NCBI GenBank assembly: GCA_033717875.1
Contig: JADDKJ010000024.1
Coordinates: 1 to 52,165, forward strand
Length of the DNA stretch: 52,165 nucleotides
Direction: 5' to 3'
Source of the DNA: SBBG01 sp033717875
GTDB taxonomy: Bacteria; Pseudomonadota; Gammaproteobacteria; Ga0077554; Ga007554
Of this stretch, positions 1 to 10,712 are shown piece after piece. Numbering within the stretch: the first letter of the stretch is position 1; every line of letters starts with the position of its first letter. The translations under genes and the position numbers were made by a program. Under the pieces are notes generated by a model. That model was not told the origin of the DNA, ran no database searches, and saw nothing but the letters and a program-made list of their open reading frames with translations.

Positions 1-1
1 T

Positions 2-88
2 CGCGTCATCCAGCGCCGGGCATACGGGATCAGAGATGAGGAATATCTGAGACTCAAAATTCTCACTTGCATGCTCCCGGCTATATGA
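2..88 (+). CDS. C-terminal fragment of a DDE transposase (ISL3-like), cut by the window edge
   Basis: Frame 2 is open from the window edge to a TGA at 86-88. It encodes 28 residues including AYGIRDEEYLRLKILT, which resembles the conserved C-terminus of ISL3-type transposases. Only the tail is present, so the catalytic core cannot be checked. A candidate right inverted repeat of the element follows at about 103-127, ending in GAAGACCC. The family assignment is from memory of such tails and could be wrong; that this is a transposase end is more secure. Confidence 0.55.
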   Translation, partial: RVIQRRAYGIRDEEYLRLKILTCMLPAI

Positions 89-582
89 ATTTCGTGCAAA
101 ATGACCCACACGATTTCCTGAAGACCCTATCTTTCATCTCCCTCAGCAGCAAATCCGGCACCGATGCCTTTACCGCCAGTGGCAGCATTGCCATCGATGC
201 GACGGTACCTCTCCAGGTACGCACCACCATCAACATGGTGTCGCGCGACGACACGACGGGCAAGGTCTTCAAGATGGAAAATTACCAACTGCTTGGCAGC
301 GTAAATCCCGGCGCCTGGGTGGATATCAGCATGACGGGGAGATTCTATGGCCCGGATGATGGGTATGTCGATCTGACTACGCCTACGCCGTTCCGTTTCG
401 CTATCAGCGCGGCTGGCATGGCGGCAGAGACGCCTATGCAGGGCGAGATTGTTGTCACGGGAGACAAGGGCACGAAAGCCCGTCTGGTGGCGATGAATAC
501 CACCGATTACAGCATCGGTGTCGATGCGGATGGCGACGGTACTTACGAGAACCAACTACCAGGAAAATGGGCTGACCTTTGA
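85..582 (+). pseudogene. 3' part of an unrecognised host gene, 5' end lost to the insertion sequence
   Basis: The frame is open to a stop at 580-582. Its only upstream starts (TTG 67, ATG 85) lie inside the transposase tail and IS end, so the native N-terminus is probably missing and the host-derived part begins near 127. The remaining 150 residues are rich in Thr, Ser, Gly and Asp and look like a beta-rich extracytoplasmic domain. They end in GVDADGDGTYENQLPGKW, a calcium-loop-like DxDGDG motif. No family is recognised. An intrinsic terminator follows at 726-751. Confidence 0.5.
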
Positions 583-725
583 GGAAGCGTGCACGGACGC
601 CCCGTCCCGCTGGCACAACAGGCGCTCGCGAGGCGATGAAGACAGGAAACCCCGACATCTTCATGGTATGCTGCGCAGAGGCGCCTTTGAAACAATAAAC
701 TTGTCCGATGCACACTGATCATCAC

Positions 726-751
726 GGGCGGCGCGAGCCGCCCTTTTTTTT
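726..751 (+). terminator. Rho-independent terminator
   Basis: A 7-bp stem GGGCGGC / GCCGCCC with a GCGA loop is followed by eight T (744-751). It would end transcription from the truncated gene upstream. It also shows that the ATG at 708 is not the start of the next gene, because that start would lie ahead of a strong terminator. Confidence 0.85.
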
Positions 752-770
752 GATCCCTGTCCATCGCCTC

Positions 771-810
771 CCCCTCTCCCCGCCTGGCGGGGAGAGGGCC
801 GGGGTGAGGG
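771..810. repeat. GC-rich palindromic intergenic repeat
   Basis: CCCTCTCCCCGCC at 772-784 and its exact reverse complement at 786-798 form a 13-bp dyad, flanked by GGGGTGAGGG. This matches a palindromic sequence common between genes in many proteobacteria. It overlaps the most likely start of the following gene. Confidence 0.6.
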
Positions 811-1925
811 GCGTAGAGCGGCGGCGCACGCCATTGCCCCGCCCTGCCCGGCTGGCCCCGATCGCCCTGGCGATCGCGTTCCTTGCGTCTTACATCACGG
901 CCAATGCCGCGCCCGGCACGACCACCTATGCCGACATCGAAGCCTTCTCCTACAGCCAGGCCGTACCTGTCGAAGCCGCTTTCAACGACTGGCGCGGGCC
1001 GTTTCACGGCGGCACCACGGCCTTGCTCTACAGCAAGGCGGAGGCGGGTGTGGTAGGCAGGCATTGGCGCTTCGGACTATTGTCGCGGCTGGATTACCAG
1101 CTTCAGTTCTCTCCCGATGCCGCCGAGTTTTACCACCGTACCAGCAACCGGCAAAACCTTGACATCGGCCGCGACTACGCCATCGACATCACAGCCAAAC
1201 ACTTCTTCGGCAGCGGTTTCCGTCTCGGCTATCAACACACTCCGTTGCCTGGCGTGACGCTGGAATTCGGGCTGAGCTATCTGGAAGGCCAGCGCCTCAT
1301 CGACGGCACACTGACGGGCCGGGCCAAGGCCATAACGCCAAACGACTATCAATTCGATCTGATGGCGAATTACTATTACTCGCGCGACGTGCTCTTTCAA
1401 CGCCAGGTCGATACGCCCAGCGGGCAAGGCTACAGCACCGATCTGCGCCTGGCATGGCAGCCGAACGAAGACCTGCGCGCCCAGCTTACCGTCACGGACC
1501 TGCTCGCGCGCGTCCGCTGGCAAGAAGCACCCTACACCCGGGCCAGCGGCACCTCGGCGACCAAGGAATACGATGAGCAGGGCTATGTGCGTTTCAAACC
1601 GCTGCTGTCCGGCATCGAAGACAATCAGGATTACACCCAGAAACTCCCCACCCGCGCCAACCTGAGCGCGCAATACAGTCTGACGCGACGCTTCAGCGCG
1701 CTGGGCAATGTTTTTTACACCGAACCCCGAACATTCTCCAGCGTCGGACTGGCCTGGCAACCAGCCTCGGGAATCGAATGGCAGGGAATCTACAACACCA
1801 CCATCCAGAGCTACACCCTGCGGGCGGGAACAAGACAATGGCGCATCGGCGCCACCATGGATACATTCGATTTCAAACAGGCTCGCGTGCTAGGCGCGGA
1901 ACTGCAATTCAATCAGCTTTTTTGA
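804..1925 (+). CDS. Outer-membrane beta-barrel protein of unknown family
   Basis: The protein is about 373 residues from GTG 804, or about 363 from TTG 834. A hydrophobic signal segment (ALAIAFLASYITANA) is followed by alternating polar and hydrophobic strands rich in aromatic residues. It ends in ELQFNQLF, with the terminal Phe typical of BAM-assembled barrels. The frame runs back to ATG 708, but that start lies before the terminator at 726-751 and would translate a palindromic repeat, so it is rejected. GTG 804 has GGAGAGGG upstream; TTG 834 gives the cleaner signal peptide. No substrate can be named. A GGCGGC/GCCGCC hairpin without a T-run follows at 1957-1970. Confidence 0.65.
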   Translation: MRGVERRRTPLPRPARLAPIALAIAFLASYITANAAPGTTTYADIEAFSYSQAVPVEAAFNDWRGPFHGGTTALLYSKAEAGVVGRHWRFGLLSRLDYQLQFSPDAAEFYHRTSNRQNLDIGRDYAIDITAKHFFGSGFRLGYQHTPLPGVTLEFGLSYLEGQRLIDGTLTGRAKAITPNDYQFDLMANYYYSRDVLFQRQVDTPSGQGYSTDLRLAWQPNEDLRAQLTVTDLLARVRWQEAPYTRASGTSATKEYDEQGYVRFKPLLSGIEDNQDYTQKLPTRANLSAQYSLTRRFSALGNVFYTEPRTFSSVGLAWQPASGIEWQGIYNTTIQSYTLRAGTRQWRIGATMDTFDFKQARVLGAELQFNQLF

Positions 1926-1978
1926 GGCGCAGGGTGCACAAGGCGTGATGAACAAAGGCGGCAAGCCGCCGTCTAAGT

Positions 1979-1984
1979 TATAAT
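1979..1984 (+). promoter_or_regulatory. Candidate -10 box for ygiQ
   Basis: A perfect TATAAT lies 9 bases before the ygiQ ATG, so a transcript from it would be almost leaderless. No good -35 box is seen 16-18 bp upstream, so the call is weak. Confidence 0.3.
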
Positions 1985-1993
1985 ACCGCGCTT

Positions 1994-4165
<2,172 letters not shown>

Positions 4166-4195
4166 GCCACGCCGTCGCTTCCGAATAAAAACCGC

Positions 4196-7100
4196 CTACA
4201 CATCATACGCCAGCACTGGCGCCAGCCAGCGCTCCACCTCGGTCACACTCATGCCCTTGCGCTGTGCGTAATCCTCCACCTGATCCTTCTCGATCTTGCC
4301 GACGGAAAAATACGCCGCGTCGGGATGCGAGAAATAGAAGCCGCTCACCGAGCTGGCGGGCAGCATGGCGAAACTGTCGGTGAGGGTGATGCCGGCGTTC
4401 CGCGGGGCGTGCAGCAACTCGAACAGCGGGCCTTTTTCGGTGTGGTCGGGGCAGGCGGCATAGCCGGGCGCGGGACGGATACCGCGATATTTTTCCTCGA
4501 TCAGTTCTTCATTGCTCAGGCGTTCGTCCTTGGCATAGCCCCAGAACTCTTTGCGCACACGCTCGTGCATCACCTCGGCGAAGGCTTCGGCAAGCCGGTC
4601 GGCGAGGGCCTTGAGCATGATGCTGTTATAGTCGTCATGGTTCTTTTCGTACTCGGCGACGCGCTCGTCGAGACCCACGCCGGCGGTAACGGCAAACGCA
4701 CCGGCATAATCCTTCACGCCGCTTGCTTTCGGCGCCACGAAATCGGCCAGGCACAGATTGGGCTTGCCCGGCGGCTTGATCATTTGCTGGCGCAGGAAGT
4801 GGAAGGTCTCGATGACGGTGGTGCGCGATTCGTCGGCGTAGATTTCGACATCCTCGTTGACGCTGTTGGCGGGAAACAGGCCGATCACCGCGCAGGCACG
4901 CAGCCACTTCTCCGCGATGATGCGCTCGAGCATGGCTTGTGCGTCGTTGAACAAATGCGTGGCGGCCTCGCCCACCACTTCGTCGCCGAGAATCGCCGGA
5001 TAGCGCCCGGCCAGTTCCCAGGTCTGGAAGAATGGCGTCCAGTCGATGCGCGTAGCGATCTCCCCCAGAGGATAATCGGCGAACACCTTGAGACCGGTGA
5101 AGGCTGGGGCGGGCGGCGCATATTCGCGCCAGTCGGTGCGCACATGATGCTCGCGCGCCTCGGGCAAGGTGTAGCGCTTGCTGGCCGCCTTCCTGCCCTT
5201 GTGCTCGACGCGAATCTTTTCGTACTCGGCCTTGACGTTTTTGATGTAGTCATTTTTCAGATCGTCGCTCAGCAGCGAGGTGCAAACACCCACACTGCGC
5301 GAAGCATCGGTGACATAAACGGTGGCGCCGCTATAGCCAGGCTCGATCTTGACGGCGGTGTGCGCGCGCGAGGTGGTGGCGCCGCCGATCAGCAGCGGGA
5401 TGGTAAAACCCTCGCGCTCCATTTCCTTGGCGACGAATGACATCTCCTCCAGCGAAGGCGTGATCAGGCCGGACAGACCGATGATATCGACCTTTTCATC
5501 GCGCGCGGTTTGCAGAATTTTCGCGCACGGCACCATCACGCCCAAGTCGACCACATCGAAATTATTGCATTGCAGCACCACGCCGACGATATTCTTGCCG
5601 ATGTCGTGCACATCGCCCTTCACCGTGGCCATGAGGATCTTGCCCTTGGCCTTCTGCTCACCGCCGCCGGCCTCCTTTTCCGCCTCGATGAACGGGATGA
5701 GATGAGCCACCGCCTGCTTCATGACGCGCGCACTCTTCACCACCTGCGGCAGAAACATCTTGCCCGCGCCGAACAAGTCGCCGACCACATTCATGCCGTC
5801 CATCAGCGGGCCCTCGATGACGTGGATGGGGCGCGCGGCCTGCTGGCGCGCCTCTTCGGTGTCCTCGATGATGTACGTCGTGATGCCTTTCACCAGGGCG
5901 TGAGTGAGGCGTTCGCCCACCGTACCGCTGCGCCAGGCGAGGTCTTCGGTCTTGGCCTTGTCGCCACCCTTCACCGATTCGGCGAATTCCACCAGGCGCT
6001 CGGTGGCATCGGCGCGACGGTTGAACAGCACGTCCTCGATACGCTCGCGCAGCGCGTGTGGAATTTCTTCATAGACACCAAGCTGGCCTGCATTGACGAT
6101 GCCCATCGTCAGACCGGCCCTCACCGTATGATAGAGAAATACGGTGTGGATGGCCTCGCGCACCGGCTCGTTACCACGGAAGGAGAACGAGACGTTGCTC
6201 ACCCCGCCGCTGATCTTGGCGTAGGGCAAGGTCTGGCGGATGATGCGCGTCGCCTCGATGAAGTCGAGGCCATAGGTGTTGTGCTCTTCGATGCCGGTGG
6301 CGACGGCGAAGATATTGGGATCGAAGATAATGTCCTCGGGCGGGAAGCCGACCTCTTCAACCAGCGTGTTGTAGGAACGGGTGCAGATCTCCACTTTGCG
6401 CGCCCGCGTGTCGGCCTGACCCTTTTCATCGAAGGCCATCACGATCACCGCCGCGCCGTAACGCCGGCACAGCCGCGCCTTGGCGATGAAATCTTCCTCG
6501 CCTTCCTTCATGCTGATGGAGTTGACGATGGGCTTGCCTTGCACGCATTTCAATCCGGCTTCGATCACCGACCACTTTGAAGAATCGATCATGATCGGCA
6601 CGCGGCTAATGTCCGGCTCGGAAGCGACCAGCTTGAGAAAGGTCACCATCGCCTTTTCCGAATCGAGCATCGCCTCGTCCATGTTGATGTCGATGACCTG
6701 CGCGCCGTTTTCCACCTGCTGCCGCGCCACGTCCAGCGCCTTGTCGTAGTCACCGGCCAAGATCATGCGGGCGAAGGCCTTGGAGCCGGTGACGTTGGTG
6801 CGTTCGCCGACGTTGACGAACAGCGAGTCCTCGCCGACATTGAAGGGTTCCAGCCCCGCCAGGCGCAGCTTCTTCTCGACCTCCGACACGGCGCGCGGCG
6901 GGTAGGCGCCGACGGCCTCGGCGATGGCCTTGATATGCGCGGGCGTGGTGCCGCAACAGCCACCAATGATATTGAGAAAACCGCTCTGCGCCCACTCGCG
7001 GATCTCGGCCGCCATCGCCTCGGGGCTTTCGTCATATTCGCCGAAGGCGTTCGGCAGCCCCGCGTTGGGATGGGCGCTGACATGAGTATCAGCGATGCGC

Positions 7101-7888
7101 GACAGCTCTTGGACATGCTGGCGCAGTTCCTTCGCGCCCAGTGCGCAATTGAATCCGAACGAGATCGGCTGCACATGGCGCAGCGAATTCCAGAACGCCT
7201 CGGCGGTCTGCCCCGACAGGGTGCGGCCGCTGGCGTCGGTGATGGTGCCGGAGATCATGATCGGCACACGCACGGAGTGCGTGTCGAAATACCGCTCGAT
7301 GGCGAACAGCGCCGCCTTGGCATTGAGCGTGTCGAATACCGTCTCGACCATCAGGATGTCCGCCCCGCCGTCGAGCAGGCCGCGCACCGCCTCGGTATAA
7401 GACTCCACCAGTTGATCGAAGGTGATGTTGCGATAGCCGGGATCATTCACGTCGGGCGAAATCGAGGCCGTGCGGTTGGTCGGCCCGAGCACACCCGCCA
7501 CAAAACGCGGCTTGTCCGGCGTGCGCGCCTCGGCCTCGTCCGCCGCTTGGCGCGCCAGCGTCGCCCCCTCCCTGTTCAGCTCGTACACCAGTTCCTCCAT
7601 GTGATAGTCCGCCATGGAGATCGAGGTGGAGTTGAAGGTGTTGGTCTCGACGATGTCCGCCCCGGCCTCCAGGTACGCGGCATGGATGGCGCGGATGATC
7701 TGCGGCTGGGTGAGCGTGAGCAGGTCGTTGTTGCCCTTGAGGTCGTGCGGAAAATCGGCAAATCGCGCGCCGCGATAATCGGCCTCGGTGAGCTTGTAAG
7801 TCTGGATCATCGTCCCCATCGCACCATCGAGGATGAGGATGCGTTCATTCAGGAGCCGTTCGAGGATGGCGCTGCGGTTGTTTTTCAT
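4196..7888 (-). CDS. metH: Cobalamin-dependent methionine synthase
   Basis: MetH transfers a methyl group from 5-methyltetrahydrofolate to homocysteine through cobalamin in the cytosol. The 1230-residue product has the full four-module layout. The homocysteine domain has zinc-binding Cys in GFNCALGA and GGCCGTTP. The folate domain starts near NVGERTNVTGS. The B12 domain has GDVHDIGKNIVG, with the axial His of DxHxxG. The C-terminal AdoMet-activation domain includes RPAPGYAACPDHTEK. I chose ATG 7888 (MKNNRSAILERLL); the 34 residues encoded further upstream come from a hairpin repeat. No cobalamin riboswitch is visible in the short leader. Confidence 0.96.
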   Translation of the reverse strand: MKNNRSAILERLLNERILILDGAMGTMIQTYKLTEADYRGARFADFPHDLKGNNDLLTLTQPQIIRAIHAAYLEAGADIVETNTFNSTSISMADYHMEELVYELNREGATLARQAADEAEARTPDKPRFVAGVLGPTNRTASISPDVNDPGYRNITFDQLVESYTEAVRGLLDGGADILMVETVFDTLNAKAALFAIERYFDTHSVRVPIMISGTITDASGRTLSGQTAEAFWNSLRHVQPISFGFNCALGAKELRQHVQELSRIADTHVSAHPNAGLPNAFGEYDESPEAMAAEIREWAQSGFLNIIGGCCGTTPAHIKAIAEAVGAYPPRAVSEVEKKLRLAGLEPFNVGEDSLFVNVGERTNVTGSKAFARMILAGDYDKALDVARQQVENGAQVIDINMDEAMLDSEKAMVTFLKLVASEPDISRVPIMIDSSKWSVIEAGLKCVQGKPIVNSISMKEGEEDFIAKARLCRRYGAAVIVMAFDEKGQADTRARKVEICTRSYNTLVEEVGFPPEDIIFDPNIFAVATGIEEHNTYGLDFIEATRIIRQTLPYAKISGGVSNVSFSFRGNEPVREAIHTVFLYHTVRAGLTMGIVNAGQLGVYEEIPHALRERIEDVLFNRRADATERLVEFAESVKGGDKAKTEDLAWRSGTVGERLTHALVKGITTYIIEDTEEARQQAARPIHVIEGPLMDGMNVVGDLFGAGKMFLPQVVKSARVMKQAVAHLIPFIEAEKEAGGGEQKAKGKILMATVKGDVHDIGKNIVGVVLQCNNFDVVDLGVMVPCAKILQTARDEKVDIIGLSGLITPSLEEMSFVAKEMEREGFTIPLLIGGATTSRAHTAVKIEPGYSGATVYVTDASRSVGVCTSLLSDDLKNDYIKNVKAEYEKIRVEHKGRKAASKRYTLPEAREHHVRTDWREYAPPAPAFTGLKVFADYPLGEIATRIDWTPFFQTWELAGRYPAILGDEVVGEAATHLFNDAQAMLERIIAEKWLRACAVIGLFPANSVNEDVEIYADESRTTVIETFHFLRQQMIKPPGKPNLCLADFVAPKASGVKDYAGAFAVTAGVGLDERVAEYEKNHDDYNSIMLKALADRLAEAFAEVMHERVRKEFWGYAKDERLSNEELIEEKYRGIRPAPGYAACPDHTEKGPLFELLHAPRNAGITLTDSFAMLPASSVSGFYFSHPDAAYFSVGKIEKDQVEDYAQRKGMSVTEVERWLAPVLAYDV

Positions 7889-7905
7889 GTGCTCGGGAAT
7901 CAACT

Positions 7906-7972
7906 GTAGGGTGCGTCTCACGCACCGTGAATAATCGTCCTCATCAGCGGAAGGTGCGCATGGCGCACCCTG
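7906..7972. repeat. Double-hairpin GGTGCG repeat upstream of metH
   Basis: Two adjacent dyads occur: GGTGCGT-CTC-ACGCACC (7909-7925) and GGTGCGC-ATG-GCGCACC (7953-7969). The outer ends TAGGGTGCG and CGCACCCTG are also complementary. A related dyad occurs at 8763-8779. This is an intergenic repeat lying in the metH leader; no function is assigned. Confidence 0.6.
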
Positions 7973-7998
7973 CCCCTGCTGGGCGCGCATATTATCGC

Positions 7999-8688
7999 CT
8001 ATTTACGCCACAAAACCGTAATCCACCGCCAGAGGTTGAACAAACTGGCCAGCGAACCGGCCACGTAGGTGAAGGCACACGCCCGCAGGATGCGTCGCGC
8101 GGCGCGTTCTTCCTGTTGCGAGATGTGGTTGCGCAGCAGCGGCAACGCCCGACCGAAACTGGCGTCCCACTCCACCGGCAGGGTGACAAGATGCACCAGG
8201 GTGGACAGGGCAAACCCGGCAAAACCGACAAAACCGACGAGGAACAGCGCGAAACCGGCCGAAGGCGAGCGCGCCAGCGCCACGACCACCGGCAGAAGCA
8301 GCATCGCGCCAGAGGCGATCTTTTCCGTGCGTTGTGCTATCTGCACCAGATGGGTACGCATTTTCAGCGGCCCATAGTCCGTATGATCCTGAATCGCGTG
8401 CCCCACCTCGTGCGCCGCCACCGCCACAGCGGTGAGGGATTTGCCATTGAGATTGGAGGGGGTGAGACGGACACATTTTTCGAGCGGATCGTAATGATCG
8501 CCGCTGTCGGTCTGCTCCACGCGCACGCTCAACAAACCCTGCCTGTCCAGCAGATGCCGCGCCAGCTCGCCGCCGGTGCCGGGGAAGTGATCCTGGTGCT
8601 TGCCGTAGCGCCGCAGCACATGCTGCGCCCAGAACTGCGGGCCGAAAACCAGCAGAATGCCAAGTAGCGCGAGGAGGATGATATGCAC
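7999..8688 (-). CDS. YugP-like membrane zinc metalloprotease
   Basis: This 229-residue protein matches the Zn-dependent peptidase family of Bacillus YugP (Zn_peptidase_2). It has an N-terminal membrane segment (IILLALLGILLVFG), the zinc motif HEVGH in AVAAHEVGHAIQD near residue 93, and two further hydrophobic segments in the C-terminal half (GAMLLLPVVVALA and FALFLVGFVGFAGFAL). The substrate is unknown. The start is GTG 8688, with AGGTTGAA just ahead. That ribosome-binding sequence comes from the conserved end of a repeat (CCTAAAAA read on the other strand, 8694-8701). It is not clearly in an operon. Confidence 0.85.
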   Translation of the reverse strand: MHIILLALLGILLVFGPQFWAQHVLRRYGKHQDHFPGTGGELARHLLDRQGLLSVRVEQTDSGDHYDPLEKCVRLTPSNLNGKSLTAVAVAAHEVGHAIQDHTDYGPLKMRTHLVQIAQRTEKIASGAMLLLPVVVALARSPSAGFALFLVGFVGFAGFALSTLVHLVTLPVEWDASFGRALPLLRNHISQQEERAARRILRACAFTYVAGSLASLFNLWRWITVLWRK

Positions 8689-8691
8689 TTC

Positions 8692-8785
8692 AACCTAAAA
8701 ACGGAATTGGAGCCTACTGTAAGGTGAGCCACGCGCACCATGGCGCATTGCCAAAGGGGTAATGGTGCGTGAAACGCACCCTACC
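8692..8785. repeat. Solo end of a CCTAAAAA repeat followed by a GGTGCG hairpin
   Basis: 8694-8715 carries CCTAAAAAC then GGA and CCTACTGTAA. The same series of blocks, with small spacing differences, occurs at the right end of the phoPQ palindrome (27652-27688, opposite strand). It is followed by a degenerate hairpin region and the dyad GGTGCGT-GAA-ACGCACC (8763-8779). Only one end of the palindromic element is present here. Confidence 0.45.
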
Positions 8786-8800
8786 AATGGAACGACACGA

Positions 8801-9313
8801 TCACAAAGGCGAGGATCGCGCCGCACCCACGGCGTGCAGCGGCTTGGCCGCTTCCCTGGCGGCGAACGGATCGACATTCTCCGCCACGAAATACACGCCG
8901 CGGAACTCGCCGTCCACGGGCTTGAGGACGATGTAATACGTTTCCCCACCCGCGAACGCCCACTTCTTGTCTTTCGACAGTTCCTTGATGGTCCAGTTCG
9001 GACCGATGGCGGTCTTGGAACGCAGCGTCATGGTCACCGCCGGCCGGGGCTTGAGGCGCACCATGGTGTATTCGCCCTTGCCCAGCGACAACAGTCTCTC
9101 CTGGTCCAGCTCGACAGTCAGAGGGTTATCCGGGAAACCCATGGCGCGCTCGGTGTTGGGGCGGATGAAATAGACCGTGGCGGACTGCCCCGTGCCCTGC
9201 TCCAGCAAGGGGTGATTCGGTTCGACCCTGGTCATGTTGATGCCGGTCATCGCGCAGCCGGAAATGACCAGCATGACAACCGCGCCGAACGGCAATAGCT
9301 TTTCTTTTTTCAT
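8801..9313 (-). CDS. Lipoprotein, DUF2846-like
   Basis: This 170-residue protein has a lipoprotein signal peptide (FGAVVMLVISGCAMTG), with the lipobox Cys in SGCA, so it should be anchored in the outer or inner membrane facing the periplasm. The rest (TVYFIRPNTERAMGF, then GKGEYTMVRLKPRPAV and GGETYYIVL) resembles the DUF2846 group, beta-sandwich lipoproteins of unknown role. ATG 9313 is chosen for the AGGAGGGG ribosome-binding site 5 bases upstream; a start 21 bases earlier has none. It is divergent from sat. Confidence 0.7.
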   Translation of the reverse strand: MKKEKLLPFGAVVMLVISGCAMTGINMTRVEPNHPLLEQGTGQSATVYFIRPNTERAMGFPDNPLTVELDQERLLSLGKGEYTMVRLKPRPAVTMTLRSKTAIGPNWTIKELSKDKKWAFAGGETYYIVLKPVDGEFRGVYFVAENVDPFAAREAAKPLHAVGAARSSPL

Positions 9314-9383
9314 CGCCCCTCCTGCCGAAAGCAAATTCTAAACTTCTCAATAATCTCACTCTTCTGCCCGCAACACAATCGGT

Positions 9384-9389
9384 TACAAT
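9384..9389 (+). promoter_or_regulatory. Candidate -10 box for sat
   Basis: TACAAT with a T before it (GGTTACAATATCG) lies 37 bases before the sat ATG. The -35 region is poor (CTTCTG). GTAAGGAAAAGCC before the ATG supplies the ribosome-binding site. Confidence 0.35.
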
Positions 9390-9426
9390 ATCGTCAAACA
9401 ACGTCCATATAGCGTAAGGAAAAGCC

Positions 9427-10644
9427 ATGTCCAAACTCGTCAAACCCCACGGCGGCGGGGAACTCAAGCCGCTGCTGTTGCAAGGCAAGGCCCGCGAGGA
9501 AGAACTCGCCCGCGCCCAGAGCCTGCCCAAGGTACAGATCACCTCGCGCGAGGCCGGTGACCTGATCATGATGGGCATCGGCGGCTTCACCCCGATCGAG
9601 GGCTTCATGACCCGCGCCGACTGGGAAGGTGTGTGCGACGGCTACCGCATGGCCAACGGCCTGTTCTGGCCCATCCCCATCACCCTGTCCACCGGCACGG
9701 CCACCGCCGACGGCATAAAGACTGGTTCCGAGATCGCCCTGGTGAGCGATGAGACCGGCGAAATCATGGCCACCATGCGCGTCACCGAGAAATACACCAT
9801 CGACAAGGAGCACGAGTGCGTCATGGTGTTCAAGACCACCGACCCCGAACATCCCGGGGTGAAGATGGTCATGGCGCAAGGCGAAGTCAATCTCGCCGGC
9901 CCGGTGAAAGTGCTGTCCGAGGGCGATTTCCCGATCCGTTTCGCCGACACCTACCTGACGCCGGCCCAGACCCGCGCCCAGTTCGAGGCTAAGGGCTGGA
10001 ACACCGTGGTCGCGTTCCAGACCCGCAACCCGATGCACCGCTCGCACGAATACCTGGTCAAGATCGCCATCGAAATCTGCGACGGCGTGTTGATCCACTC
10101 GCTGCTCGGCAAGCTCAAACCCGGCGATATCCCCGCCGACGTGCGCAGCAACGCCATCAGCACCCTGATCGACAATTACTTCGTCAAAAACACCGTCATC
10201 CAGGCCGGCTACCCGCTCGACATGCGCTATGCCGGCCCGCGCGAGGCCCTGCTGCACGCCCTGTTCCGCCAGAACTACGGCTGCTCACATCTCATCGTCG
10301 GCCGCGACCACGCTGGCGTCGGCGAATATTACGGCCCCTTCGACGCCCAGCACATCTTCGACGAAATCCCCGCCGGCGCTCTGGAAACCCAGCCGCTCAA
10401 GATCGACTGGACCTTCCACTGCTACAAATGCGGCGGCATGGCCTCGATGCGCACCTGTCCGCACGAAGCCGACGACCGCCTGCTGCTGTCCGGCACCAAA
10501 CTGCGCAAGGCCCTGTCCGAGGGCGGCGACGTTCCCGCCGAGTTTTCACGGCCGGAGGTGCTGGCGATATTGCGCGACTACTACGCCAATCTGAAGGAAG
10601 AGGAGAGGGTGGAGGTGAAGCTGACGGGGCATTCGGCCAGATAG
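9427..10644 (+). CDS. sat: Sulfate adenylyltransferase (ATP sulfurylase, dissimilatory type)
   Basis: Sat interconverts sulfate plus ATP with adenosine 5'-phosphosulfate (APS) plus pyrophosphate. This 405-residue, single-chain form is the one used by sulfur oxidisers to make ATP from APS and by sulfate reducers in the opposite direction. Catalytic signatures are QTRNPMHRSHEYL (residues 198-210) and GRDHAGVG (residues 296-303). A CxxC-xxx-C cluster (HCYKCGGMASMRTC) in the C-terminal part is typical of the zinc-binding bacterial and archaeal enzymes. No aprAB or dsr genes are adjacent, so the direction is inferred from the rest of the window. It converges with degQ across a hairpin. Confidence 0.93.
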   Translation: MSKLVKPHGGGELKPLLLQGKAREEELARAQSLPKVQITSREAGDLIMMGIGGFTPIEGFMTRADWEGVCDGYRMANGLFWPIPITLSTGTATADGIKTGSEIALVSDETGEIMATMRVTEKYTIDKEHECVMVFKTTDPEHPGVKMVMAQGEVNLAGPVKVLSEGDFPIRFADTYLTPAQTRAQFEAKGWNTVVAFQTRNPMHRSHEYLVKIAIEICDGVLIHSLLGKLKPGDIPADVRSNAISTLIDNYFVKNTVIQAGYPLDMRYAGPREALLHALFRQNYGCSHLIVGRDHAGVGEYYGPFDAQHIFDEIPAGALETQPLKIDWTFHCYKCGGMASMRTCPHEADDRLLLSGTKLRKALSEGGDVPAEFSRPEVLAILRDYYANLKEEERVEVKLTGHSAR

Positions 10645-10669
10645 CCTGTCCGTCAGAGACGCACCCTGC

Positions 10670-10712
10670 GAATGGGCGGGCGGTTTTTCAGATCAAACCT
10701 GCCCACCCATTC
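10670..10712. terminator. Hairpin between convergent sat and degQ
   Basis: GAATGGG-GGGC-GGTTT pairs with AAACC-GCCC-CCCATTC across a short loop, with single mismatches between the blocks. It fills the gap between two convergent genes and could stop transcription in both directions. Only short T-runs are present, so efficiency is uncertain. Confidence 0.5.

Noticed and set aside
708..803. ATG 708 as start of the outer-membrane protein gene
   Set aside because: A strong intrinsic terminator (726-751) and a palindromic repeat lie between it and the signal peptide.
4325..5440. 371-codon plus-strand frame opposite metH
   Set aside because: Lies wholly inside metH on the other strand; composition follows the codon bias of metH and no domain is seen.
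7889..7990. Cobalamin riboswitch ahead of metH
   Set aside because: The leader is short and consists of two simple dyads; no B12-box-like core is seen.
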